NCBI GenBank assembly: GCA_964428475.1
Contig: CAYRYO010000052.1
Coordinates: forward strand, 1 to 11,984
DNA: 11,984 bases
Origin: JARICQ01 sp964428475
GTDB taxonomy: Bacteria; Bacillota; Clostridia; Tissierellales; Tissierellaceae
Reading direction: 5' to 3'
In this document: piece after piece, positions 1 to 5,697 of the stretch
Numbering within the stretch: the first letter of the stretch is position 1
How the letters are laid out: every line of letters starts with the position of its first letter
Notes under the pieces: model-generated
What the model saw: only the letters and a program-made list of their open reading frames with translations
The model's database searches: none
Told to the model about the DNA's origin: nothing
Translations under genes and position numbers: made by a program

Positions 1-1751
1 TTGAATGGTCATTAATCATTGCATCTGTTTTAGGTGTAGCACCTATTGCTATTCAGGCATATCAAGCTTTGAAGGTAAAAGTAGTTAGTATTGATGTCTT
101 AGTTACAATCGCAGTTGTTGGTGCTTTTGTAATTCGAAATTTTGAAGAGTCTGCAATCGTTACATTTCTTTTCTTGTTTGGTGCATTTTTAGAGATGCGT
201 ACACTAAATAAAACGCGCTCAGCTATAAAGAAACTAACAGAAATGGCGCCAGAAAGTGCACTAAAACAAATGGAAAACGGAGAATTTGAAGAAGTTGAAG
301 TAGACGAAGTTGATGTGGGTGATATTATACTTGTTAAAACTGGTGCAAAGGTAGCTGTTGATGGAACAGTTTTAACTGGTGAAGGTAGTATTAATGAAGC
401 AAGCATTACAGGAGAATCATTGCCCGTTGGAAAGAGAAAAGGATCAAATGTATTTGCAGGTACAATATTAGATAATGGAACTATCCAAATAGTCGCTGAC
501 CGTGTAGGCGAAGACACAACTTTTGGTAAAATTATTGAAATGGTGGAGGAAGCGCAAGACTCAAAATCAGAAGCAGAACGTTTCATTGATAGATTTTCAA
601 AATATTATACACCTGCAGTTCTTGTTATAGCAATTATAGTATGGTTATTTTCACGAAATATTGAGCTTGCAATTACTATTCTTGTTCTAGGTTGTCCGGG
701 TGCATTGGTTATCGGTGTACCAGTATCTAATGTTGCAGGTATCGGAAATGGAGCAAGTCATGGTGTTCTACTAAAAGGTAGTGAAGTTATTCGTGATTTT
801 AGTAGATTAGATACAATGGTATTCGACAAAACAGGTACTTTAACTATAGGAAATCCATCAGTCTCAGTAACAGAAACTTACGGAGAGAATATTACTGAAA
901 GCTTATCTTATCTAGCAAGTATAGAACGTGAATCGGATCATCCATTGGCTAAGGCGGTTTTAGAGGAAATAGGTGAAACAAGATTTGCAGCAGTTAAAGA
1001 TACTGAAGTTGTAAAAGGTGGAGGAATTGTGGCAAGTGTCAATGGTCATAGGCTAGCTGTTGGTAATGTTGCTTTAATGGAAAGAGAAAATGTTGAACTA
1101 AGTGAAAAGGCTAAAGCTGATGTAGAGCGTTTAGAGAAAGATGGGAACTCACTGGTTGTCACTTCAGTTGATGGACAATTAAAAGTTGTAATGGGTATTC
1201 GTGACCAAATTCGTCCAGGAGTTAAAGAAGATCTACTAAAGCTAAGGAAATTAGGAGTCAAAAACCTGATTATGCTTTCAGGTGATAATCAAGGAACTGT
1301 TGACGTTGTTAGTCGTGAACTAGGCTTAACTGAAGCCCATGGGAACATGTTACCTGAAGATAAAGCAGTATTTGTAAAAAGGTTAATTGAAGAAGAGGGG
1401 CAAATAGTTGCATTCGTTGGAGATGGAGTTAATGATAGTCCTTCACTAGCCTTAGCAAATATTGGTATAGCAATGGGAAGTGGTACAGATGTAGCTATTG
1501 AAACATCTGATGTTGTTTTGATGAATTCAGATTTTAGTCGTTTGCCACATGCTCTTGGATTAGTAAAATCTACGGCTAGAAATATGAAACAAAACATATT
1601 TATTGCCTTAGGAGTTGTCTTGGTATTATTAGCCAGTGTACTATTTAGTGAATGGATGAATATGTCAATTGGAATGCTAGTGCACGAAGGCAGTATTTTA
1701 GTAGTTATTCTTAATGGTATGAGATTGTTAGGTTATGAATTAAAAAAATGA
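1..1751 (+). CDS. Heavy-metal-translocating P1B-type ATPase, CPG variant (5' end outside window)
   Basis: This is an ATP-driven metal-ion pump of the inner membrane. The reading frame is open to the left edge (frame starting at base 3), so the start and any N-terminal metal-binding domain lie outside. Visible in order are the actuator motif TGES (408-419), the membrane motif (693-701), the phosphorylation motif DKTGTLT (825-845), the P1B-specific SDHP His-Pro of the nucleotide domain (939-944), GDGVND (1419-1436) and a last helix with HEGS (1683-1694). The membrane motif reads Cys-Pro-Gly, not the Cys-Pro-Cys of copper and zinc/cadmium pumps; the surrounding GCPGALVIGVP is otherwise normal. 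His-Glu-Gly-Ser in the last helix resembles the HEGG motif of P1B-4 pumps. Substrate is therefore uncertain. Just over half of its arginine codons are CGN, unlike its AGR-using neighbours, which hints at transfer. The HMA gene follows 105 bases downstream. The family call is near certain; the ion is not. Confidence 0.95.
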   Translation, partial: EWSLIIASVLGVAPIAIQAYQALKVKVVSIDVLVTIAVVGAFVIRNFEESAIVTFLFLFGAFLEMRTLNKTRSAIKKLTEMAPESALKQMENGEFEEVEVDEVDVGDIILVKTGAKVAVDGTVLTGEGSINEASITGESLPVGKRKGSNVFAGTILDNGTIQIVADRVGEDTTFGKIIEMVEEAQDSKSEAERFIDRFSKYYTPAVLVIAIIVWLFSRNIELAITILVLGCPGALVIGVPVSNVAGIGNGASHGVLLKGSEVIRDFSRLDTMVFDKTGTLTIGNPSVSVTETYGENITESLSYLASIERESDHPLAKAVLEEIGETRFAAVKDTEVVKGGGIVASVNGHRLAVGNVALMERENVELSEKAKADVERLEKDGNSLVVTSVDGQLKVVMGIRDQIRPGVKEDLLKLRKLGVKNLIMLSGDNQGTVDVVSRELGLTEAHGNMLPEDKAVFVKRLIEEEGQIVAFVGDGVNDSPSLALANIGIAMGSGTDVAIETSDVVLMNSDFSRLPHALGLVKSTARNMKQNIFIALGVVLVLLASVLFSEWMNMSIGMLVHEGSILVVILNGMRLLGYELKK

Positions 1752-1760
1752 AATAAATGA

Positions 1761-1776
1761 TTTGACCAAGGTCAAA
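1761..1776. promoter_or_regulatory. Candidate CRP/FNR-type operator (TTGAC-N4-GTCAA)
   Basis: TTTGACCAAGGTCAAA is a perfect 7+7 palindrome with a two-base centre, and contains the TTGAC-N4-GTCAA arrangement used by CRP/FNR-family regulators. It lies between the ATPase and the HMA gene. With the -10 hexamer TATAGT at 1798-1803 the start of transcription would be near 1810, which puts the palindrome centre (1768.5) at -41.5, the class II activator position. No good -35 box is seen, as expected for an activator-dependent promoter. The identity of the regulator is inferred. Confidence 0.55.
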
Positions 1777-1797
1777 GTTTGCTTTAGTAAAATAGGG

Positions 1798-1803
1798 TAT
1801 AGT
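1798..1803 (+). promoter_or_regulatory. Candidate -10 element for the HMA gene
   Basis: TATAGT lies 54 bases upstream of the HMA start codon. There is no recognisable -35 hexamer at 16-18 bases upstream (sequence there is AAGTTT-like), so the promoter would rely on the protein bound at 1761-1776. It might also serve only as an internal promoter of an operon begun upstream of the ATPase. Confidence 0.4.
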
Positions 1804-1856
1804 TAGATTGAGTGAAAGATTAAAAAAAATTATTAAAAATGAGAGGAGATAATAAT

Positions 1857-2084
1857 ATGAAATCAGCAACAATCCAATTAGAAACTTTAACATGTCCATC
1901 TTGTACACTAAAAATTGAAGGTGCCCTTAAAGGCTTAGGAGGTATAGGTAAAGATTCAGCACAAGTATCATTTAATTCAAGTAAAGTAAAACTTGATTTT
2001 GATGAAGATAAGATATCAATTGAAGAAATAGAAAGTGCAATTGATAAACTGGGTTACGATGTTATAAAATCTAAAGTAAAATAA
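1857..2084 (+). CDS. Small HMA-domain metal-binding protein (75 aa)
   Basis: A stand-alone heavy-metal-associated domain with the size (75 residues) and beta-alpha-beta layout of copper-chaperone-like proteins. The metal site is TCPSC: Cys13 and Cys16 are the expected pair, but the usual Gly-Met before the first Cys is replaced by Leu-Thr. The C-terminal part (ISIEEIESAIDKLGYDV) is the typical last helix and strand of the fold. The ATG at 1857 is chosen because AGAGGAG (1842-1848) precedes it at normal spacing; an in-frame ATG at 1839 overlaps that ribosome site and is unlikely. It probably delivers ions to, or senses ions for, the adjacent ATPase; which ion is not visible from the sequence. 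Confidence 0.9.
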   Translation: MKSATIQLETLTCPSCTLKIEGALKGLGGIGKDSAQVSFNSSKVKLDFDEDKISIEEIESAIDKLGYDVIKSKVK

Positions 2085-2176
2085 CCTATAATGAGTGACT
2101 TATAAACAACAAGCTCTGGATAGGATATACTAATATTTAGTTTGGAAATGTCATTTATAAAATGGCTAATTTTATT

Positions 2177-2212
2177 AAAAGTGATTAAGAGTAAAATCTT
2201 AATCACTTTTTT
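2177..2212 (+). terminator. Rho-independent terminator of the metal module
   Basis: Perfect 14-base stem: AAAAGTGATTAAGA (2177-2190) pairs with TCTTAATCACTTTT (2197-2210) around a six-base loop, and the stem runs into a T tract (2207-2212). It sits 92 bases after the HMA stop codon and separates this module from the TetR gene. Because of the A tract on the other side it may work in both directions. Confidence 0.88.
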
Positions 2213-2241
2213 CATATATATGAAAAATAAGTAAATTCTTA

Positions 2242-2270
2242 TTGACAATAAAGGGTGAAGATGCTATTTT
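2242..2270 (+). promoter_or_regulatory. Promoter of the TetR-type gene
   Basis: A consensus -35 TTGACA (2242-2247) is followed after 17 bases by TATTTT (2265-2270). A better-looking TATAAT overlaps just downstream (2270-2275) but would need a 22-base spacer. Transcription would start near 2277-2282, about 45 bases before the chosen ATG. Confidence 0.65.
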
Positions 2271-2294
2271 ATAATTGAACAGTGTTTAAATATA
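2270..2294. promoter_or_regulatory. Candidate TetR-family operator (autoregulation)
   Basis: An imperfect palindrome of two 12-base arms around G2282: TATAATTGAACA and TGTTTAAATATA, matching at 10 of 12 positions. Its length, odd centre and place over the promoter and transcription start of the adjacent TetR-type gene are typical of self-repressing regulators of this family. The AT-rich setting makes part of the symmetry easy to get by chance, mainly in the outer TATA arms. Confidence 0.45.
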
Positions 2295-2323
2295 GAACAA
2301 TGTTAAGAAAAGAGGAGAGTACA

Positions 2324-2950
2324 ATGACTATAGAGAACAGAAGGGCACAAGAAAAAATACAGATGAGAGAACTCATATTAGAGGCAGCAAAGAAGATTGT
2401 AATTGAGGAGGGATTTGAAGGTGTATCTATTAGAAAAATAGCTAAGAAGATTCAATATTCACCTTCTCTTATATATCATTATTTTGAAAACAAGGAAGAA
2501 ATATTAAATCAATTGATGGAAATAGGATATAAAAAAATAGTAGAAGCTCTTTTTTCTACAAATCTAAAGAGTAAAGCTCCAAAAGACAAGTTAATGGAGA
2601 TGACAAAAAAATATATTGACATAGCTTTAAGTATGCCAGAAGAATTTTTATCAGCTCAGTTAAACCAATCTGAGGATTCGCTAAAGCACACATCTTCACT
2701 CTTCAAGGGAGCCTCAAAAGAAAAGCCTGCCCTAGGCTTACTCTACAAAACTCTAGAGGAACTGTATAGAGAAGAAAATGTAATTATTTCTGAAGAAGAA
2801 ATTGAGTTAACTGCCCAAATGATTGCAGTTTCAACATTAGGACTTATTGTTAAATTAATTATAGAAAAAGACATAAAAAAAGAGCAAAAACAGAGGTTAA
2901 CTCACCATTTTATCCACCATACAATTTCAAATATAGCTGAAAGGAGATAA
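2324..2950 (+). CDS. TetR/AcrR-family transcriptional regulator
   Basis: A 208-residue DNA-binding regulator. Residues about 12-58 form the TetR helix-turn-helix: RELILEAAKKIVIEEG, then VSIRKIAKKI and the recognition helix SPSLIYHYFENKEEIL, all close to the family consensus. The remaining 150 residues are a helical ligand and dimer domain too divergent to name an inducer. The ATG at 2324 is preceded by AAGAGGAGAG (2309-2318); an in-frame GTG at 2282 lies within the putative operator and has no ribosome site, so it is rejected. Such regulators usually control a neighbouring efflux or stress gene; here only a 12-codon ORF and a flavodoxin follow on the same strand, so the flavodoxin is the likely target that remains. 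Confidence 0.93.
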   Translation: MTIENRRAQEKIQMRELILEAAKKIVIEEGFEGVSIRKIAKKIQYSPSLIYHYFENKEEILNQLMEIGYKKIVEALFSTNLKSKAPKDKLMEMTKKYIDIALSMPEEFLSAQLNQSEDSLKHTSSLFKGASKEKPALGLLYKTLEELYREENVIISEEEIELTAQMIAVSTLGLIVKLIIEKDIKKEQKQRLTHHFIHHTISNIAERR

Positions 2951-2980
2951 TTTAAAATAATATAGAGGAGTGCTTAGAGT

Positions 2981-3019
2981 ATGAATACCATTTTTAAAAG
3001 TGTATCTAAAGGCAATTGA
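2981..3019 (+). pseudogene. 12-codon ORF, possible remnant of a deleted gene
   Basis: An ATG preceded by AGAGGAG (2964-2970) opens a 12-residue frame, MNTIFKSVSKGN, ended by TGA. Past the TGA the frame reads Lys-Trp-Val-Lys and stops again. The basic, amphipathic start resembles the cytosolic N-terminus of a membrane transporter, the usual partner of a TetR-type regulator, so this could be the stub left by a deletion. It could equally be a short regulatory ORF or chance. Confidence 0.3.
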
Positions 3020-3056
3020 AAATGGGTTAAGTAATGATTAATTTAGGAGGGAGAGA

Positions 3057-3536
3057 ATGGATATTTTGATTGCTTACGGAAGTAAACATGGGTGTACAGA
3101 AAAGTGTGTTAATCTTTTAAAAGAAAAATTAGATAAAAAAGTCGACTTGATAAATGTTAAAGATGCTAGTGGAATAGATCTTTCTAAATACGAAAAGGTA
3201 ATAATTGGAGGACCTATATACATGGGTAAAATTCAAAAAGAAGTTTCAAAATTTTCTTACAACAACCTAGAAATTCTAAAAGAGAAAAAGATAGGGTTAT
3301 TTATATGTGGAATGCAAAGTGAAGAAATTCTGGAGAAACAATTAAATGAAAATTTTCCGAGAGAACTTTTAGCAACGGCAAAGTCAAAAGAATATTTTGG
3401 AGGAGAATTTATATTTGATAAGTTGCGATTTATCGAAAAAGAAGTAGTGAAGAAAGTTGTTAAGGTCAATTCAGATAAATCAAGTATATTAAGAGAGAAT
3501 ATTTCTAAATTTGCAGAAAAAATGAACGATAGTTAA
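3057..3536 (+). CDS. Flavodoxin-domain protein, HemG-like
   Basis: A 159-residue soluble protein with the flavodoxin fold. The N-terminal strand MDILIAYGSKHGCTEKC holds the FMN phosphate-binding loop (SKHGCT, residues 9-14). KVIIGGPIYMGKIQKEV (about 47-63) is the second loop, where the GGPIYMGK form is typical of the flavodoxin family that includes protoporphyrinogen oxidase HemG and its many uncharacterised relatives in anaerobes. IGLFICGM (79-86) is the next core strand. AGGAGGGAGAG (3046-3056) precedes the ATG. It probably transfers electrons or acts as an FMN-dependent reductase in the cytosol. No haem-synthesis genes are nearby, so a true HemG role is not supported. It lies downstream of the TetR-type gene and may be controlled by it. 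Confidence 0.85.
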   Translation: MDILIAYGSKHGCTEKCVNLLKEKLDKKVDLINVKDASGIDLSKYEKVIIGGPIYMGKIQKEVSKFSYNNLEILKEKKIGLFICGMQSEEILEKQLNENFPRELLATAKSKEYFGGEFIFDKLRFIEKEVVKKVVKVNSDKSSILRENISKFAEKMNDS

Positions 3537-3575
3537 ATGCCTGTACTAAATCTCGAAAAATTCAATCAGGTATTT
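3535..3575 (+). terminator. Weak candidate terminator after the flavodoxin gene
   Basis: AAATGCCTG (3535-3543) can pair with CAGGTATTT (3567-3575), with one G-U pair, around a 23-base loop. It overlaps the flavodoxin stop codon, and there is no long T tract after it. The position is right but the structure is weak. Confidence 0.3.
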
Positions 3576-3805
3576 CATTACAATATGTCCAATTTTCAAA
3601 CCAGGGTCTTTTTCAAGAGGGAATATAGGATATGACAAACAGAAGGGTTTCAGAAATATTTTGCTAGAAGATGATAGTCCGACTAATTAATATTTATGCA
3701 ATCTAAAGGTTTGCTTAAGGTAAACTAAATAATCATTTAATATACTAGTAATTGAGAATGAGTTTTGAACTGAAACTTTAAAATTACAATAGTAAATTAA
3801 TATGA
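3576..3805. other. Non-coding stretch with no clear feature
   Basis: About 230 AT-rich bases between the flavodoxin gene and the ABC pseudogene. All frames are broken by stops. An imperfect 17-base symmetry around GTTTGCTTAAGGTAAAC (near 3709-3725) could be an operator but has no independent support. The stretch may contain the old promoter of the ABC gene and eroded coding sequence, but nothing is recognisable. Confidence 0.5.
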
Positions 3806-3818
3806 AAGGAAGGTAAAC

Positions 3819-4174
3819 ATGGAAGATATGTATATAATAAAAACTCAAGGATTATCAAAAAAATCAAGGATAGACAAATAATAAGTGACATTAATATTAG
3901 ATTGAAAAAGGGAGATATCTATGGATTATTAGGTCTTAATGGAGCAGGTAAAACTACCACATTAAAATTGATGCTGGGTTTTTTGAAACCAACTGATGGA
4001 AGTATCTATATAAAGAATGAATTGGTGCAAAGTTATAAGGATGAAGCAAGGAAGTTGATTGGGGCAATGATAGAGGCTCCTGCATTTTATGAAAATCTAT
4101 CAGGTAGGAAAAATCTCCAAGTTATAGCAGAGCTCTACGGAGAAGAAGCGGTAGGTAGGGTGGATAAGGTATTG
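3819..4174 (+). pseudogene. ABC-transporter ATP-binding protein, frameshifted 5' fragment
   Basis: An ATG with AAGGAAGG (3806-3813) begins a protein of the bacitracin/lantibiotic-type export ATPases (MEDMYIIKTQGLSKK). The frame then ends after 20 codons. Shifting frame near an A7 run (3857-3863) restores a normal continuation, so one base appears to be missing there. In the second frame Walker A, GLNGAGKTT, is at 3932-3958, followed by KLMLGFLKPTDG and IEAPAFYENLSGRKNL, which are typical. The homology stops after RVDKVL at about 4174. The signature motif, Walker B and switch His are all absent, so the product could not hydrolyse ATP. A homopolymer sequencing error could explain the frameshift but not the truncation. 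Confidence 0.85.
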
Positions 4175-4383
4175 GGATATTTATCGGAATGCTCGTTTTT
4201 TTTATAATCAACGCTATGTCAGAGTATCCCGATGCCGTACAAGATTTAAATATATATTTTAGAAATATTGAATATAATGACAGTAGCAAGGAATTAAATT
4301 TACCAGCTAAGATTGATGAAAATGCCTGGGTTGAAATTGTAAAGGACAATAAGGTGGTTTATATAGATGGACACAAAGGGTAG
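4175..4383 (+). pseudogene. Membrane-protein fragment, probably sensor-kinase input region
   Basis: Straight after the ABC homology a different frame reads IGIFIGMLVFFIINAM, a transmembrane helix, then about 50 polar residues including NAWVEIVKDNKVVYIDG before a stop. A helix followed by an extracytoplasmic segment with a WVEI-x5-VVY pattern resembles the input region of clostridial sensor histidine kinases; this is a resemblance by eye only. Neither HAMP, histidine phosphotransfer nor ATPase domain follows. An ORF could start at the ATG at 4189, but no ribosome site precedes it. It is best read as debris joined by a deletion to the ABC fragment. Confidence 0.5.
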
Positions 4384-4517
4384 TAAATTTATTATATGTT
4401 TAGGAAATAGATAGAATGACTCGCAAGTAATTTTAAGGGAGAATGTGAATTGAAATTGCCCGCTGAGGTTAATACAAATTTACCACAATGGTTAGTGGGT
4501 ATACTAGGAGTGATAAA

Positions 4518-4922
4518 ATGGAAATTAATTATTTTAGCTGCTTATGTTTTGGATGGGCAACTGTAGGAATCATTACAAGAGTTTTAATGGTTGTCTTAGG
4601 TGACAAATGGAATAAATGGGAAATGGATCATGCTTATACAGAGAAGAAACCGGCATGGGTTGATGTAGTGGTGATTCTAGGCTTTGTCTTGGTTGTATAT
4701 ACTTGGTATCAAGTTTTCACTTCAGATGTTAAGTACGGTTGGATTATGGGAGTTCTAGTTTCCCTAACACTAACAAAAATTTTAGCTTTACAGTTTAACT
4801 ATGATAAATTTAGAGAATTTGCATCAGCAGTCTTGAATGACCCTCGAAAAAAGAGGAACTTGAATATATTTGTATTTTTAGTGTCAGTTGTTTTTATTTT
4901 ATTAGGCGTATATGTATATTAG
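4518..4922 (+). CDS. Hypothetical four-helix membrane protein
   Basis: A 134-residue protein with four hydrophobic segments at about 8-27, 47-66, 74-91 and 114-133. The first loop is polar (DKWNKWEMDHAYTEKKP) and the third loop basic (NDPRKKRN). No signature motif is visible and I do not recognise the family. The ATG at 4518 is chosen because CTAGGAG (4504-4510) precedes it at seven bases; an in-frame ATG at 4488 has no ribosome site. It opens a run of six genes on the same strand with short gaps. The frame is intact and has no sign of decay, in contrast to the pseudogenes just upstream. Confidence 0.8.
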   Translation: MEINYFSCLCFGWATVGIITRVLMVVLGDKWNKWEMDHAYTEKKPAWVDVVVILGFVLVVYTWYQVFTSDVKYGWIMGVLVSLTLTKILALQFNYDKFREFASAVLNDPRKKRNLNIFVFLVSVVFILLGVYVY

Positions 4923-4950
4923 ATTTAAAATAAGTGAGGAGGTTATTGCA

Positions 4951-5130
4951 ATGAAAGATAAGAGGGATTTTACCAGGGTTCCATTTGCTGGAATAGGATT
5001 GATTTTTGGTACGGCAATTGGTTCGGTGGTAAGCATAGCTATAACAGGAAATGTTCTTTGGACCGGAATTGGAACAGCAATAGGATTAATAGTAGGTGCT
5101 GTAATTGATACTTTTATTAAAAAACAATAA
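4951..5130 (+). CDS. Small glycine-rich two-helix membrane protein (59 aa)
   Basis: After a basic start (MKDKRDFTR) come two hydrophobic helices joined by a short turn (TGNVLW), and then a C-terminal Lys-Lys-Gln. Both helices carry small-residue spacing: GIGLIFGTAIG in the first and GIGTAIGLIVGAV in the second. These glycine-zipper patterns favour tight helix packing or oligomers. GAGGAGG (4936-4942) fixes the start at 4951; an in-frame ATG at 4912 overlaps the previous gene and is unlikely. It lies 28 bases after the preceding membrane protein and 30 before the ASCH gene. Function is unknown; the small size and glycine zipper would also fit a pore-forming or holin-like peptide, but nothing else supports that. 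Confidence 0.78.
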   Translation: MKDKRDFTRVPFAGIGLIFGTAIGSVVSIAITGNVLWTGIGTAIGLIVGAVIDTFIKKQ

Positions 5131-5160
5131 TAGAAATAAATATAATAAGGAGGATTGAAC

Positions 5161-5619
5161 ATGACTGTAGAAACTATGTGGGAAGATTATCTAAAGTGTA
5201 TAGGTGAGTCTATTATAACATCGGATAAGACATATGAAGCATGGCATTTTTGTAATAATGAAAATGACGCAAATAATTTAGCAGATTTAACGAAACGTGG
5301 AATTAAAAGAGCCACTGCTAGCTTAAAGAAATCCTATGAGATAGAAAGGGAAGCTCTTCCAAAAGAAAAAGATCTGCATATAATCACAGACTTCAGCGGA
5401 AGTGCAGCTTGTATTATTGAAGTGACAGAAGTAGAAATTATTCCCTTTAATGAAATCACTGAAAAACATGCACAAATAGAAGGAGAGGGAGATGGCTCTC
5501 TCGAATATTGGCAAGAAGGACACTTGAAATTTTTTAAAGAGGATGCAAAGGCTCTTAATTTTGAATTTAGAGAAAATGACTTAGTAGTTTTTATGACTTT
5601 TAAAGTTATTCATCAATAA
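5161..5619 (+). CDS. ASCH-domain protein
   Basis: A 152-residue cytosolic protein of the ASCH superfamily, a PUA-like beta-barrel thought to bind RNA or modified nucleosides. Visible family marks are KRGIKRATASL (45-55), the G-x-K-x2-T segment, SAACIIEVTEVEIIPF (81-96), the central strands, and the GEGDGSLEYWQEGHLKFF block (108-125) typical of the YhfF/DUF984 subgroup. The last strand is NDLVVFMTFKVI. AAGGAGGA (5147-5154) places the start at ATG 5161; a TTG at 5155 is too close to it. Some ASCH proteins are amidohydrolases acting on acetylcytidine, but this longer subgroup has no assigned reaction that I can confirm. Confidence 0.88.
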   Translation: MTVETMWEDYLKCIGESIITSDKTYEAWHFCNNENDANNLADLTKRGIKRATASLKKSYEIEREALPKEKDLHIITDFSGSAACIIEVTEVEIIPFNEITEKHAQIEGEGDGSLEYWQEGHLKFFKEDAKALNFEFRENDLVVFMTFKVIHQ

Positions 5620-5697
5620 AATCAATTAACTGCTTTGGATAATGCTTAATTCAGAGCTTTAGACGATAAATTAAATAGTTTATACAAGGAGGTAGAT

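Noticed and set aside
62..586. Minus-strand open frame of 174 codons opposite the ATPase gene
   Set aside because: The product is low-complexity, rich in Ser, Thr and Ile, with no ribosome site or domain; it is the antisense shadow of a well-supported gene.
1761..1776. CtsR heat-shock operator (GGTCAAA half sites)
   Set aside because: CtsR sites are direct repeats of the GGTCAAA heptad; here the two halves are inverted.
1839..1856. Longer start for the HMA protein adding six residues
   Set aside because: That ATG overlaps the Shine-Dalgarno sequence used by the ATG at 1857 and has none of its own.
3620..3690. Possible remnant of a response-regulator gene before the ABC pseudogene
   Set aside because: Short frames here give no recognisable receiver or DNA-binding motif; only the neighbourhood suggested it.
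4488..4517. Upstream ATG for the 134-aa membrane protein
   Set aside because: No ribosome site precedes it, while AGGAG stands at normal distance from the ATG at 4518.
4450..4566. 38-codon TTG-start frame overlapping the 134-aa membrane protein, with a hydrophobic end
   Set aside because: A weak ribosome site (AGGGA) and a protein-like look (LPAEVNTNLPQWLVG) are present, but the start is TTG, half of the frame overlaps a better gene, and it may be debris in the same frame as the kinase-like fragment.
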